Of a DNA stretch of 64,000 nt, positions 22,096 to 34,879 are shown piece after piece. Source of the DNA: Odontocerum albicorne (Eukaryota > Arthropoda > Insecta > Trichoptera > Odontoceridae); assembly GCA_949825065.1 (NCBI GenBank), contig OX463842.1:35645323-35709322 (forward strand), given 5' to 3'. Position numbers and translations under genes: made by a program. Under the pieces are notes generated by a model. It was not told the origin of the DNA. It worked only from the letters and a program-made list of their open reading frames with translations, and made no database searches. Position 1 is the first letter of the stretch, and each line of letters begins with the position of its first letter.

Positions 22096-23285
22096 TTCAC
22101 CTCCAAATATTAAAGAAGTGTTGTAGATATTTTGGTGATAATCACTGAAAAATATTAATTTAGGTTGGGTTCTGTATTGAAATTAATTCATTTGCATGCT
22201 TTTTCTCAGTAGATTCAATATAATATTTTATATTCTTTTCTTATTCTGTGAACCTTATTTTTCTTTCATTACGCTTATATGTAGTATTTAAATGAATGTT
22301 AAATTAATTAATTATATAATAAGCTTTTCCAAGTATTGAAGGCTCGGGATCGTCTTGGATAGATCCTGGTTGATGCAAATGATCGCGGGCATGGTCTATA
22401 TAGAGAGATAGCATAAAAAAAGTAACGCATTTAAAATTCAATGTGATCTTGAAGTCATACTTTGACTTAAAAAAATACCTTTGTGTTTCCTGAATAATTA
22501 AAACACATACAAATTTATTTGATTCAGGTTTTAAAGTAAGCAATATGACTGAATTTAAAATTAAATATCAAAACTATTTTACCTTTACTACAAAGAACAT
22601 AAGATATCTTTGTGTTTTTCTTTCATTTAAAATTTTTAGGGTGATTTTTTTTAAATTTGGATTTATTGTGTATTTGTGTTACTGAATTTAAGAGAAAAAA
22701 AAATTCGATTTCTGATTAATTTAAGAGTCGTTATTTTCAATGGAGCTTTTTTCCTTTAGTATTTGAAGAGCTAATTTATTTTCAAAAATATCTTCCGGTT
22801 AAGGCTCTGAAAACTTTTCACAATGATTAAATTGACAATTTTTTCAGTGTGTCAGTGCTGCTTTTTGTGCATTATCAAATCTGCCAAAATTTTGCAAAAA
22901 AAGCTCTGCCAAAACTCCACTAACAATTTTTTTGAAAGAAGAACTTTATATTTTTAGTATCTTTGCGAACTAAAGTACGGCCTGCCTATCCCTAGTTTTG
23001 AACAGAAATATTTTCTGCCACATAAGTTATTCTGGTCTGCTACCTTATTAATTAAGTTTATCTTTCGACCTCGCTGTGATAAACCCAGCTTTCTCAATTC
23101 CACAACTTTCTTTATCAACGCCAATTTTTGCATAATTCGTTTCCTGTCCAAATTCAAGAACAAGATAAAGTGTGAATCAGTTTTTGTTCAAATATTGAGG
23201 ATATTTTGAAGATTTAAATAAGCAAGACAGTAAACAAAGTATCGTCCTAGATAGTATACATATTCTTTAGACTATTTTATTCAAT
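22096..23285. other. Large intron, unclassified
   Basis: A 69-codon minus frame at 22954-23163 is rich in Lys/Arg/Leu but matches no family I know. Confidence 0.4.
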
Positions 23286-23289
23286 GTTA

Positions 23290-23600
23290 ATGAATTGCTA
23301 TACGAAAGAACACAGGGGTAGGCAGAAAGGAGGAAATGCCAAAATGTTATATCGTGGCACACGTCTTTCGTCTTTTCTACATTCATACACTTTCTCATTC
23401 AATTCCTTTGACGTTTTACATGTCCTTCTTTCCAAATATCGTACACTAAATCAAACCATGCTTTCTTTGATATTTCTCTACAACGCCTTCCACTCACATG
23501 TGCACGTTATATTTGTTTTGTTAGTCTTTCTTTATTCGTTCATTCCACATGGCCAAACCATCTTAGTCTTCTTCATATTGCTCAACACACAGCACTAAGT
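23290..23600 (-). mobile_element. RTE-type LINE 3' end
   Basis: The minus strand reads LRWFGHVE, CREISKKAWFDLVYDIWKEG, then KCMNVEKTKDVCHD and LLSAYPCV, the standard C-terminal order of this family. A few stops interrupt it. It ends near the 5' side of the minus-strand gene's exon A. Confidence 0.7.
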
Positions 23601-23810
23601 TCACACTCAAGAACTAATAAAGCACTATACAACAGTACTAACTGGGTATCGACTGGACAAAGAAAAGTAGCCAGACCAAAAACTTGATGTTCAGATTGTG
23701 TAAAAGATATAGCGGAGCCTAAAGGAAGACATACGATGCAGTAATCAACACAAAGATTAGAAGTCTTAGTTCAACATTGAAATCATATAAATAAAAATAT
23801 TAATACACAC

Positions 23811-24068
23811 CTGCATACTGTTGATGCGCAGTCGCCTGTGCCAACAACGATGCGAAAACATGAGGGTCCATCCTGGGAGCGGCCTCGTCCTCGGAGCTGC
23901 TGCCTCGCCAGTCGCGGCGCCTCTGGCTGCCACCCCCAATGCTACCCCCTTGCGAGCCGGCCCTGGACCGGCGGCCCCCGCGAACCACCTCCGGCTCCAT
24001 CATTAGCCGCCACTGGCGACCCTCAATTGAAACAATCACTCATTTGGGTCGATGTGATGAGGAGATCC
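23811..24068 (-). CDS. Exon A of a minus-strand host gene, probably with the start codon
   Basis: On the minus strand a TTTTCAG acceptor precedes base 24068 and a GCAG|GTGTGT donor follows base 23811, giving a 258-bp exon that is far more GC-rich than its surroundings. The long open frame begins with two adjacent ATGs (24003-23998); an in-frame TGA lies 13 codons upstream, so the upstream part is probably 5' UTR and this is the first coding exon. It encodes 64 codons plus one base: a Gly/Arg/Ser-rich stretch (RGGRRSRAGSQGGS), an acidic patch (SSSEDEAAP), then a helix-like segment (HVFASLLAQATAHQQYA). It ends in phase 1, which fits the starts of the exons at 4923 and 1141. I do not recognise the family. 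An alternative is that an acceptor inside the exon is used and the frame continues from an upstream exon. Confidence 0.6.
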
Positions 24069-24329
24069 CTGAAAATAGATATTTAAAAATCAATTGATGT
24101 ATATAACTCATCTGGGACATGAAATATAACACGTTTTTACGTGGAGAAGACATATATGAAGTGTTTAAATCTGGAAAGCGACGCAAAAAAAAACCGAGCA
24201 GAAACGATCTTCCTGGAAGAACTTTGAAAAATTCAGGAAAGTCAGTTTGGGGAGTTGTGAGCCCGTCGTGGGAATCGGTCCTACAGTCTAATAAAGAAAG
24301 AAATAGGATATTTAATATTTAATTTCCTA

Positions 24330-26295
24330 GTCGTTAAATTTAACAGAATACTGTATAAAATATTACTCATTGTCGTCGAACCTGATCGTTCATATTCATA
24401 CCCTTAAGAATAATCCATACTCTTTACATTTCCGATTTTTCAGTGTCACACTTAAAACGTTATTTATTTATTTGTAGCTTCATTGCGTATTTCCGGTTAA
24501 AACTTTCACCAACTGGATATCACAGATTTTTCTTCTTACAACTAATTGAATCACAGATTTGTGTTTCTGGTTAAGATGCTGCAATGTTTTTTCTAAATAG
24601 GAGATAATAAATAGATTAAAAAAATAATAATCCAAATGGAAAAAAAAACTAACGAGATAAAATAAACAGAGTTAAACTTTCAAAATAATATCTTCAACGA
24701 ATAAGAAAAGGGATATTAAGAAAAAAAGAGAAAAGTATGCTGCATTATTGAAAACTGATACAAGTGTTTTCAAATCGCTATCTAAGCATACCAAAGAGAA
24801 TACAAATCTCACGGAAGCTGGCAGCTGGTTCCAAATTACTTGGTGGATTTTACACTTTAGGAATATTTTACAGTTAACCATTGAATCGTCTACTTGGCCA
24901 CCTTCTTTGAAACAAAACACCATTTGTTGCAGAATATGGAATACCTTATGTAATACATCCATACAATATTATAAAGTCGTGTATGACAACGACGGTTTGT
25001 TACTGAAAAAAAAAATTTCACAGACGACGACGATTATTATGTAAAAAAATCACCTGAAGACGATTATTATGTAAAAAAAGTTGCAAATTGCGTGGCGAAT
25101 AGACATTTCAAAGCTCAGAGCTTTAAATTATAATAAAGAAAAATAACAAAGAATAGACAAAAAGAAAACTATTGACATTAACAAAAAAAAAAACAAATAT
25201 ACGAGTCGTATATTAAATTATTATAAATAGCCAAGATTGCTAGGGATTGACATGTTAATTAAACTATGTATTCAAAACAATGATCTAGATTCCTAAAATA
25301 TATTTTTGATCTGATTTTTTTGTCACAAGACTTGGTTCCCTAAGAACTTTTGATTGGAGAAGCACTTGTAAGCTTTCTGATATAACTGTTTTTTTTTGTA
25401 AATAGTAGAGACATTAGCTACCATCTTAGTCAGTTAACAAAATAAGATGAAGGCTTCTAATTCTATCAACTCAGGCAGGTAGGTGTTATTTCAAAATAAA
25501 AAATCCATGGTGCAACTCATAATGAAACTGATTTAATTTAACTTCCAATGAAATAATTAATTTCCAATTAACAAAACAGTTATTTCGGACCGTTTCATTT
25601 AAAAAATAATTCCAACAAAGCAGAATAAAAAACGCACCTTAAATGCAAGGAAAATTATCTACATACCGTTATATTTTTTGAGTAATTGAAATTCGCAAGA
25701 AAGCTTTTTCACTTACTTCATAGAAACGTAATGCAAATATTTAACAAGTATTACATAAATGTTCAAGTTATTCGCCTTTGAAAATTGCAGAAAGCGTAAT
25801 TAAAATTTCCAAAACTATTTAAACAAAAGTGCTTTCGCATTGAAATGAATAGACCAAACGTAGCCAGATAAATAATTCTCCCTCTTACTTAAATACTTTT
25901 AAGTTAGATAAAATGAATCATTTTGTTTGTTTTTCTCGACTCAGTCTGCCCTCTCAGCCATTGTTTCAAGCATCTCTTTTACAGTTTGGGGGTAACTTAC
26001 AGGGCCAGCGTTGTCTTTGTTTAGCGTGAGCATTGCACTTAGATGGCCAACTCAAAGAGTAGCCACAGATCACAGATAGTCAATTAACGAAATTGTTTAA
26101 AATATAATTTAAATAGTCCAAAATCATTTGAACTCCGTTTTTTTAGATTTGGTGGCATTTTACTTGATTGTATTAATATTAAGCTCATCTATTAAGCCAA
26201 ATTTATTTCCGTATGAAATACATAATTGTTAGTTTTTTTTCTCTACATCTATAATGTAAATCTTCTATATTTCCCTCAAAACTTCGTTAAACAAC
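24330..26295. other. Upstream of exon A, unclassified
   Basis: Contains a short direct repeat GACGATTATTATGTAAAAAA at about 25028 and 25058; nothing else identified. Confidence 0.4.
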
Positions 26296-26299
26296 TGTA

Positions 26300-26365
26300 T
26301 GATTGATTGGAAGAGAGTCGTACTTGACAATATACCCGCAGTATTGTACAATGTACCTACAATGA
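26300..26365 (+). mobile_element. SINE, 3' fragment
   Basis: GATTGGAAGAGAGTCGTACT and TTGACAATATACCCGCAGTA match the tail block. Confidence 0.4.
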
Positions 26366-26949
26366 AGTCTAAAATGCATATTTAATCTAAAGTACCTTCA
26401 ACGTAAGTTGAAAACGAAAATTTCATTTAAATTGTCAATGAAGAAACGGTTATGAAATAAATTATTAGATATATACGTAGATTTAAATACATTTAAAATT
26501 TGAATTAAATTTTATATACTTGCATTCCACAAATGGAAGGGATCAATCTTGAACGTATTTTATAATTTGCTACTTAAAAAAGTTTGTTCAATTGATTTCA
26601 TATGCAATTTTTGATCTAGCAACGTGTCATAAACATTAAGAAAGACAAGCTTTAATTCTTAAAAAAGATTAAGAATGACAATATAGGTTTTTAAAACGTT
26701 AAAGTAATCAACATTTATTAATTCAGTCGAAACGTGTTAAAAAGAAAAATAATAGGGCATTTGTCATTATTTTCCAACACTTAAACTTTTGATTTCATCA
26801 ATTAAGTATGATGATATCAATTTATTCTTAATCAGGTGTCCGAATTCCAAATAGACAATTATTATATTTGTATTTCTTCTAAATAGTATGTTTTTTTTGT
26901 TGAACTATGTAGCTTATCAAATATAGTTAAATCTTGAGCATTCTCAATG

Positions 26950-27210
26950 ACGCCAAAACACGGACATATCGAAAAAAGGAAAGAAACGTGATAGATACCT
27001 TCGAGATGTGGTGTTGGGACAGTCAAAAGAAACCGAGCAAAGATAGTGTTTTATAATATGGAAGAACCAAATAAAGGATTCAACGGATTCTCTCCGAGCA
27101 TTGTATTCAACATGTCCCTGGACCAAGAAGGATGGATACAGGTGGTGCACCAAATTCCAGACATAACAAAGGACCACGACGCCGACGCTCAGCATTCAGC
27201 ACGCGATAAA
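26950..27210 (+). mobile_element. LINE 3' fragment (endonuclease-RT LINE tail)
   Basis: Reads DTFEMWCWDSQKKPSKD, then RIQRILSEHCIQHVPG and KGPRRRRSAFS in shifting frames. The FEMWCWRR-like motif is typical of the region after the reverse transcriptase in insect LINEs. Confidence 0.5.
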
Positions 27211-27785
27211 GAAAAGAAAAAAAAATTAACTATTTATATTTCAGTCATTGGCAGTGGAACAAATTTTTATACAGCTCACAACGAATTTTCGATAAACACA
27301 GTATATTGTTCATATAGAGGGCAACATTGATATATTTCCTTCATCACACCATAAAGTATTCATCAGTGCTAGGCCTCGTAATCGCAGATCCCCTTGCTAT
27401 TCCGACATCAATTCCGTTGAAAAACGAAGCTGTGCCATGGAGTTTTCTTTTCCTTTTAAGTGAATGAGCCGTTGCACACCAGCAATTTCATTGGCACCAC
27501 TGCTGTACTGGATCCGATGGTACACCGAAGTGAGACGATTGGAGCACATCGGCATGTTTTATTTTTTTGAAGAAATGGACATGACGGAAGTCATAGGTAT
27601 CCTTATATCCTCGAATACTAGGTGGCAAAAATGTCAAGTATATTGTTGACATTTTGCATGTTTTGTTTATCAATGTTCGAATGACAAACGCGACTTATCT
27701 CCTTCTTACTAGAATATATGTAACAATCAATCAAGACTGTGTTTAACTAAAAATTCAACTGCTAATACTTAATGTTATATACAAA
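27211..27785. other. Unclassified
   Basis: Mixed composition at 27420-27650 with opposite 61-codon frames; no domain seen. Confidence 0.4.
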
Positions 27786-27943
27786 TGAATGGTTGAATTA
27801 AAATAGGCACTAAGTACCAAAAAAAAAAAAAAAAACTAAGTATGCAGTTTCATTCTATATGACATATAGAATGAAGCTGCATACTTAGTTTTTTTTGTTT
27901 TTTTTTTTTTGATACTTAGTGCCTATTTTAATTCAACCATTCA
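27786..27943. mobile_element. Palindromic hairpin element, copy 1
   Basis: A 158-bp near-perfect palindrome. It runs from TGAATGGTTGAATTAAAATA and GGCACTAAGTA through an A-tract to ACTAAGTATGCAG, with a centre at TTCATTCTATATGACATATA, then mirrors back to the same terminus. Strand arms can pair over almost the whole length. There is no coding capacity. A second copy lies at 59484-59640. It is probably a fold-back MITE. Confidence 0.75.
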
Positions 27944-28429
27944 AATGTAAAACAATCATAAGATGACCTTCGCAATATTTGTCGATCGTGAATGATTTCT
28001 TATCAAGTTTTGATTGCAGCTAAGTTCAATAATAAGATATAGTTTCACTCATTTTCATAATACCCCTGAATACATTCGAACTGGTTATAGACGTGTTGAA
28101 TACAACATTGTCTTCATCCCCATTAATCGGACCTTCGGGTTTTATATTCACTGGAGTAGGTAGGAAACTTGAAGTTCGAAATTTTATGAGGTATTACTCA
28201 AATCAAGATGCGACAACACTTGACACGTCCAGCGTAGGTGTAACATATATTGTTGCGAGACGAACTATTTAACCAAGGACCCTTTTTTGATCCTATTTTT
28301 CGGGTACACCCAGGTGGAAGTCTAACGTCTCTCCAACTAGACCGCTGAAGTAATAATAAAATTAAAAAATTATGCTGTGTCTAAAATAATTTTTAGTATA
28401 TACGAGTATTTAAGGATTTTGCGTTTTTA

Positions 28430-28640
28430 GTGTTTCCGGCTCTGACGTTTAAGTTCAGAAGAGGACTTAAATGGGAGGAGTTGGGGAATATCGGGCACGC
28501 GTGGCAGCACCTAGACGCGCTATCCTCAAGATTAGTGCCCCGACACGTACTATTTATACCCCTCCGTCTGCAAAGTGTAAATTGTCGCGGGTTTACCCGT
28601 GCCGGTCGCAATTGTACCCGCCTACCCTCGCCTTACAAAG
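28430..28640 (-). promoter_or_regulatory. GC-rich island with TATA box (minus orientation)
   Basis: About 200 bp that are strikingly GC- and CpG-rich against AT-rich flanks. On the minus strand it contains GGGGTATAAATAG (TATA box at 28558-28551) with GC-rich sequence on both sides. It lies 4.4 kb upstream of the first recognised exon (24068) of the minus-strand gene, so it could be that gene's promoter and untranslated first exon. It could equally be part of an unrecognised transposon or LTR, and the plus strand is also open through it. Confidence 0.25.
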
Positions 28641-28976
28641 ACTCACATATTACGTAGATACAAATACTAACTTAAAACTTTACCAAACAACAGAATCTTG
28701 GTTCAACACAATATTTAATTTAAAAACAATTTGTTATAAGGGGAAGACATATCCTTAAATATTTTTTTCTTCCCTTTCAATATATTTTTGAAATGGAGTA
28801 CATCTTGTGGTGGTGAGAGAATTGCCAGGAAGCAATCTTATCTAACAAACAATGACATGTTTTCTATGAACTGAAAAAAATAAATAGCTGTAATTATTTA
28901 GACGCTCATATTTTAAAATACAAAGTTTGTGCATAAAATAAATGTAAATTAATGTTCTTTATAATATCAAAATACC

Positions 28977-29443
28977 ATTTTGAACCAAGCATTGCGTGAT
29001 TTGAACCAAGCATTGCGTGAAAAACGACCAGAATATCAAAAGAGGCAACACAAAGTGATTTTGCTTCATGATAATGCATCATCGCACACAGCAAAACCGG
29101 TCAAGGAAACGATTGAGGCGTTTAGTTGGCAAATACTTTCGCATGCGGCTTACTCACCAGACTTGACTCCATCCGATTACTACTTATTTGCATCGATGGG
29201 ACACGCACTTGCTGAGCAGCGCTTCACTTCTTACGAAAATGTACGAAAATGTATCGATGATTGGTTTGCCTCAAAAGAGCAACAATATTTTTGGCGTGGC
29301 ATCCACAAATTGCCAGAGAGATGGGAAAAATGTGTAGCTAGCGATGGGCATTACTTTGAATAAAATATTTTTTACCAATTTTATACAATATGATAAATGT
29401 GTATTTTCTATAAAAAAAATCCGGTTTCATATTTACAGACCTG
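28977..29443 (+). mobile_element. 5'-truncated mariner element (3' part)
   Basis: It begins abruptly near 28977 inside transposase coding sequence and ends in a mariner-like terminus (ATTTACAGACCTGA followed by TA at about 29444). The left terminus and the N-terminal half are absent. A 20-bp block (TTGAACCAAGCATTGCGTGA) occurs twice with a 21-bp period at 28980 and 29001, right at the truncation point. Confidence 0.75.
28980..29363 (+). pseudogene. Mariner transposase C-terminal half
   Basis: This 127-codon frame holds the second and third catalytic aspartates of a DD34D transposase: HDNASSHTA and AYSPDLTPSDYYLF, with 34 residues between the two Asp, diagnostic of mariner. It ends WEKCVASDGHYFE followed by a stop, the normal C-terminus. 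The first catalytic Asp and the DNA-binding domain are missing. The retained half is free of stops, which suggests a fairly recent copy or a recent truncation. It is a different lineage from the copies at 8.6 and 10.3 kb. Confidence 0.9.
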
Positions 29444-29449
29444 ATATGC

Positions 29450-30250
29450 TCCAATGTTGTGTTATTTTACAGTTAAACAATAAAAAAAAATAACTATTTG
29501 TTGTTGTCAAGTTAAAACTTTTTCTAGTGGATGTGTATATTATTCAATTGATCGTTTTTATGGAGAAAATCAGATATTGTTTTTAGTTTTTTTCTGTTAT
29601 CTTCTTAACTTTTTTTACATTTCAAGCAGGATATATAAAAAGTCATAGAAATATATGGAATCGTATGAGGTATAGGGATGTAGAAAGGGACGAAGAATGT
29701 GCGATAAGGAATTCTAGCATTCTGTGCTCTCTGCTTGCCTATTTCTGAACGCACTCCAATTCCATTTAACGATACTAAACAGCAAAAATGGTGGAATTTC
29801 TGTAGAGGCGATTTTGAAAAATGATACATTGACCTCAATGGAATGGATTGAAGCGGGATTCGTGACATAGTGGACCTAAAGGATACGGTACAATATTTTT
29901 AAAATTACTTATACATTGCTTTAGACTCGCGTCCCTTTTCCCGAGAAGGGAACTGACGACACCTGGCAGGTGATATTCAAAATGGTTCACTCGTGTTATA
30001 ATTCAGAATATAAGAATTAAACATGACTACCATAATAAATAGAAATCATCAAATGATACTAATGATTACGTAATATGCTGCTTTCAAAGTGTTCCTTCAG
30101 AATACAGATAATAATATTAAACAAGACCCAAAAATATTTTAAATTTATCGACTCTATCGGAAAGATGGTGGAATAATCGACTCGATGACATGGAATGGAA
30201 AAATGGTTCATCAATATGACGTGGCCAATGCTTTTGCTTTTTTTTCTAAT
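29450..30250. other. Unclassified, left of LINE
   Basis: The 87-codon minus frame at 29605-29868 shows no motif. Confidence 0.4.
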
Positions 30251-30252
30251 CA

Positions 30253-31860
30253 GTGAATGAAGATTCTCGCCCATATCTGAGTGCAAACGAAGGATTTCAA
30301 CAATCGTCAGACAGTGGCTACAGAAACATCATTAAAAATGTTAAGAAAAACGAGGTGAGCCAATACATCAGACGATTGAAGAATTCGAATGCACTTGAAC
30401 CAGACTTTGTTCCAACTTTTATACTGAAAGGGTACAATAACATATACTGAAAGGGTGCAATAACATATAATACTTATGAGACCGTTAACTATATTTAACA
30501 ATATTTTTTCAACAGAACTCTTTCCTAATGTTTTGAAAATCTTGAAAATATCACCCATTCACAAGTCGGGACTAAAGTCAGTGAATCGAAAATTACCGAC
30601 CAGTAGCTGTTTTCAGTGTTCCTACATTTTTTTTAGAATCAATACTATATGGTTAAATTTATCATCAAATGATTCGCTTATTATAGAAGAAAAACATAGT
30701 TTCAAACACTCAACATAAAATAATTAAGTAGCATTTACTAATTGTTCCAAATTCACTAGATGACAATTTATATATTGTATAGACACTGCAAAAGCATTCG
30801 AAGTAAATCATGATTTACTCTTGCAAAAACTGAGTAAATTTGACTTTGATCTATAATTAATAATATTATTTGCCAACTTTTTTTCAAACCGAAAATAATA
30901 TGAGACCTATAACCTCTTTATATTAATGTTTTTTTTTGTAAATTCAGGTATGTCCCACGGATCAAATGTAGGGCCTATACTTTTTTTTTATTTTTAAAAA
31001 AGATGTAGAAAATACTATAATATTTTAATGTTTGCAGACGATCTAAAAATGTTTCTAAAAATAAAGAGTTAAGATGATTGTAGAAAACTCCAAGAATACA
31101 TTAATAGTATTTATGAATAGAGCGTATGTACTATTTTTCAATATTTCAATTTTTTTTATTTCTTTTGCATGAGCACATTTATCTTCGTTATCTAATGAAT
31201 AATCAACAACTATCTAGGGTGGATAAAACAAAAGACTTAGGCGTTATATTTGAAATTCACCTTTTATTTAGTTTACATCAACAAATTTTTAATAAAGTGA
31301 ACAAGATTCTTGGGTTTGTGCTCCGTACCACCAAATTGTTTCAAGACACCTATGTCTTCCGAATATTGCATAATATTCATGGCAAGAGTAATTTAGAATA
31401 TTGTTATATTGTATGGTCAACAGTGAAGTACGTTACGTTAGAGAAAGTTCAGAAAATATTTCTACGCTTTCTGCACATGAAAGAGTATGAATACTATCCC
31501 TGGCTCTATATTGGTTTATTTTTAATAAAACTGCTGTTTTAAAGAACACGAGAGAGTGGACGATTCTTGCGATCATGTATTCACTTTGTTACCTGTTCTG
31601 TAGTTATCTGATAAAACCAACCGCCCTGGAAGTTTTTGATTTGTATATTCCCCATAATTATCAGAAGCAACATATTCTCAGATTGTTTTATTAACCTCTA
31701 TGCAGAATAAGTGTCTTAAGAAATGTCCATAGGTAAAGCAATCACACTCAGATAGACGTTTTTCATGTGCCACTAAACTCCTTCAATGGAAAACTGTTCC
31801 ACTTACTGTAAAATTTTCGATATTATTGGTTAAAAAATCAAAGATACGAACATAAATATT
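30253..31860 (+). pseudogene. LINE reverse transcriptase pseudogene
   Basis: Recognisable blocks: VSQYIRRLKNSNALEPDFVP...ILKG (30340-30440); LPNVLKILKISPIHKSG-like reading (30510-30580); GMSHGSNVGPILFFIF (about 30950-31000), the degenerate G-x-x-x-GS-x-x-GP motif; a decayed catalytic block at about 31020-31050 whose FADD-equivalent reads as MFADDLKMFL in one frame; then KTKDLGVIFE and SNLEYCYIVWS...LEKVQKIFLRFL (31210-31480), the thumb/C-terminal region. The last part to 31860 matches the usual C-terminal tail. Frame changes near 30460, 30720, 31070 and 31540 rule out function. Confidence 0.7.
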
Positions 31861-32133
31861 AAATAAATGTTTTTTTTTAAGTTTTTCTTGATGTTTTAAT
31901 ATTGTTATTGGTTTTCAAATACACGTTTATTAGATTTGTCACCTTTAATGTAACTAGGTTTTAATTTTTTTTTCTTAACAATCCAAAAATATTATTTTCT
32001 TTTATTTATCATTTACTTAACCATTACTATTATTATTTTTGTTAGGCTGAATTTTACGTGTTGTATATATTTTGTTCTCATTGTACGAATAAGGAAAACC
32101 TGTAATGTACAAATGATTGTTAAATAAATTAAA
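30253..32133 (+). mobile_element. Jockey/CR1-like LINE, 3' half, degenerate
   Basis: Pieces of a non-LTR reverse transcriptase appear in order through many stops and frameshifts, followed by an AT-rich tail ending in AATAAATTAAAT near 32133. The 5' end is truncated. Clade is judged only from motif style. Confidence 0.65.
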
Positions 32134-32139
32134 TTCAGT

Positions 32140-33880
32140 AAAATTACAGAAACGGTGTGATAATAGGTTTAAATATTTCTCTTTAGACTACGAGTACATT
32201 CGGTTTAAAGTTACAAAATCATTAGGAGTGTTTTGAAATCCACATTTAAAATAAAATCAAATAGCAAAATAAAACGAGAAATTACATTACAATGTTCACA
32301 ATCTAGGAACAGTTTTTAATGTTAAAAAAATAGTAGTCAAAATAGATAAAGGTATACACGATCGGTGTGAGAAAAACATTTTACTTTTCCCAAATGTAAA
32401 AAAAACAAAGAATATAAAGAATATGTTTAGTGTATCCATTTTGTATATATTCATATCAGTTTTAATAAAAATTCAAATTATATCAATTTCTGTCAGTAAA
32501 GGCGAAGGGAAAAAATACTGGAAATCTCTCTTCTCAAATATAAGAATTCCTTGCTTTCGCAAAGTCTGATCTTCTTTGATGCTGAGGCGTTAGATTTACA
32601 TGAGATCCGGCATGTAAGGAGCTTTGTGGATTTTTCGGATATCTCTCTCTCTCCCCACATCCCCACACTTTACACCTGAAATCACATGAAAGTATTCCAG
32701 GATTCATATTTCACTTTATTGATTGTGGCACTCGCCATGTTACTACAGACTGATTTGAAAGGGATTTTTTTTATCAGAATGGATAGATTTATACAAAAAT
32801 GAGCAATTCCCTTTTTTCCCAAATGAGAACTCGCTACTGAAACATCTATTGAAAAGAAAATGGATATATCTCAACTGGTAACAACCCTTCAGAATCAATA
32901 GATGGAAAAAATATAGACGGTATACAAAGTAAAAAAAAAGTAGGAAAGATTTAAAAAAAAATGTCGTTTTGGAATTATGATATACGATAATAACATTTTA
33001 TAAATAAAACTAGACATACAATTATTTGCTAAGTCATTATTGAAAAATATTTTATGATTGAAATAAGTAACATGTTTTCGACAAAAAATTAGAAAAATTA
33101 GTTTGAAGAAAATGTGACTACAAATTAAGTTTATAATCAATCTTGATATGAAAATTGGTCTATGAAGAATGTGGTGTTCCTTCAAGACAATCATAACATA
33201 AATATTCCTTAATTAGAACAAGACACAAATTCAAACATAACATATGTGTCTTTGATTTTTTTCCATCGTTACACTGTCGAACTGCACATTAATTTTACCA
33301 AGCGCCACCCCGTTTCCTCCTCCATCGAACAATGCTAAAGTTGATAACAGCAACACCGATAAATGACTGTTTTTACTAAGTGGGATGTAAAAAGGATGAA
33401 TTTTGTGGAAGATACGATGGCAGAGTTGCTTGGTTTTTTCCCTACCTCGGAAGGAGTAGTTTAAATTCAATATAATCAGATGTGAAGTAAGTCTCATCGC
33501 TACGATGAACACAAATGAGACTAAGCCGATGAGTCTTGGACCACATCATAAACAGCTGCCTACGTACGTTTCTTGGTGGAATGTAGATGCTGCACAAACT
33601 AACACCAGACACTATGGTCTGGCTGTAGAAAATACATTTCGTTTGAGAAGAATATGATGTTGATAATATTGGTACGATTAGTTTATTCATTCCCCTTTTA
33701 CATTGATATTATTGCGACTCAAGTTTTGATCTACTCCAACTTCTTCGTCAGGCAAATAGAAGTTCGAAGTCAATCAAAGAGCTCGAAGAACCATCTCGAA
33801 CCCCAAGTAGCAAAATATAATAAAACTTTTAACGTAAATCTTACTATGGTTACATTTATTTTATTAAAATAAATGCCGAC
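32140..33880. other. Unclassified
   Basis: A slightly GC-richer block at 33230-33690 has minus frames with VSGVSLCSIYIPP, faintly like a LINE endonuclease motif, but not enough to call it. Confidence 0.3.
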
Positions 33881-33884
33881 ATTG

Positions 33885-34100
33885 AGGATCCGCTAGATGA
33901 GTAAGATGCTTGACTTCCAGCCTTGAGATTACGGGTTCAATTTTCGTTGAAACCTATTTAAAAAAAAGGATTCCAGTTTGGTTTTTATTTAGCGTCTTTA
34001 ACAGTTTTCCGGTCGGTGGAAAGAGATTTTCAATCTGTAATAAGTTTATCAAGTTGTACTGTACACAATGAAAGTATTATATTGTATAATAAAGTAACAC
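33885..34100 (+). mobile_element. SINE, near full length
   Basis: GATCCGCTAGATGAGTAAGA head, B box ACGGGTTCAATTTTCG, GGATTCCAGTTTGGTTTTTA, and AATGAAAGTATTATATTGTA tail. Confidence 0.75.
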
Positions 34101-34879
34101 AATCTATTATATTTTCTTAGACTCTTTATGGCCAGATTGTTACGAATTGATAAAAAAAATATTTAACCGCTTCTGAAACATTTTGCAAGCCATCTTGCAA
34201 TCAACACTTTACTTATCTCCAGAAAAAAAGCATAAATTTTAATCTGTTCTAATTTTTATCTTGTGTAATTAATTATTGTTATTTTGTCATAAATAATTAA
34301 GCTGTGAATGGACAGCTTTATAAAATAATGTATAAAGTAGTTAATTTCACTCTTTTGCGTCTGATATTCACATAGAAAGTGTTCTTAAAACTGAAATAAA
34401 ATATGTATGGTGGAAAAAAATTACACATAAGATGTTTAAGCATATTGACAGATCAAAACTACAAAACGTTTCTGTGTTTGCCCTAAATATGAATTATATT
34501 TTATTTATTTCAATATTTTTTTGCACAAAGTGTATCCAATTCAAGTTTGATATTCTTCATACGAATAATTAACATTTGCTTTACATGATTTACTCACATT
34601 CCCACCATAACATTATATCACCAGCCATAAATAAAAATCAAGGGAATAAAATCAAATCTGCAAATTTATGATCAACTTTCCAATAGAATAGAACATTCTC
34701 GGATTACATGAGCGTGACGAAATATGTTACTTTACAATAGAAAATTCTCCCTCGAGGAGAATGTGGTTCAATAACGTAAATTTATTCTATCGTATGAATA
34801 AAACCTTTTAAACTTATTGATTTCATACAAGTACATAATACCATTACGCTATTCCTTTGTTGAGTTAGGTTGAGAGGAC

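Noticed and set aside
22954..23163. 69-codon Lys/Arg-rich minus frame as a transposase fragment
   Set aside because: No diagnostic motif could be found and the flanks have no inverted repeats.
31126..31542. Intact 138-codon gene
   Set aside because: It is one frame-fragment of the degenerate LINE reverse transcriptase, with an AT-rich random N-terminal extension.
33231..33690. LINE endonuclease remnant on the minus strand
   Set aside because: Only VSGVSLCSIYIPP resembles the family; the catalytic blocks and surrounding order are not visible.
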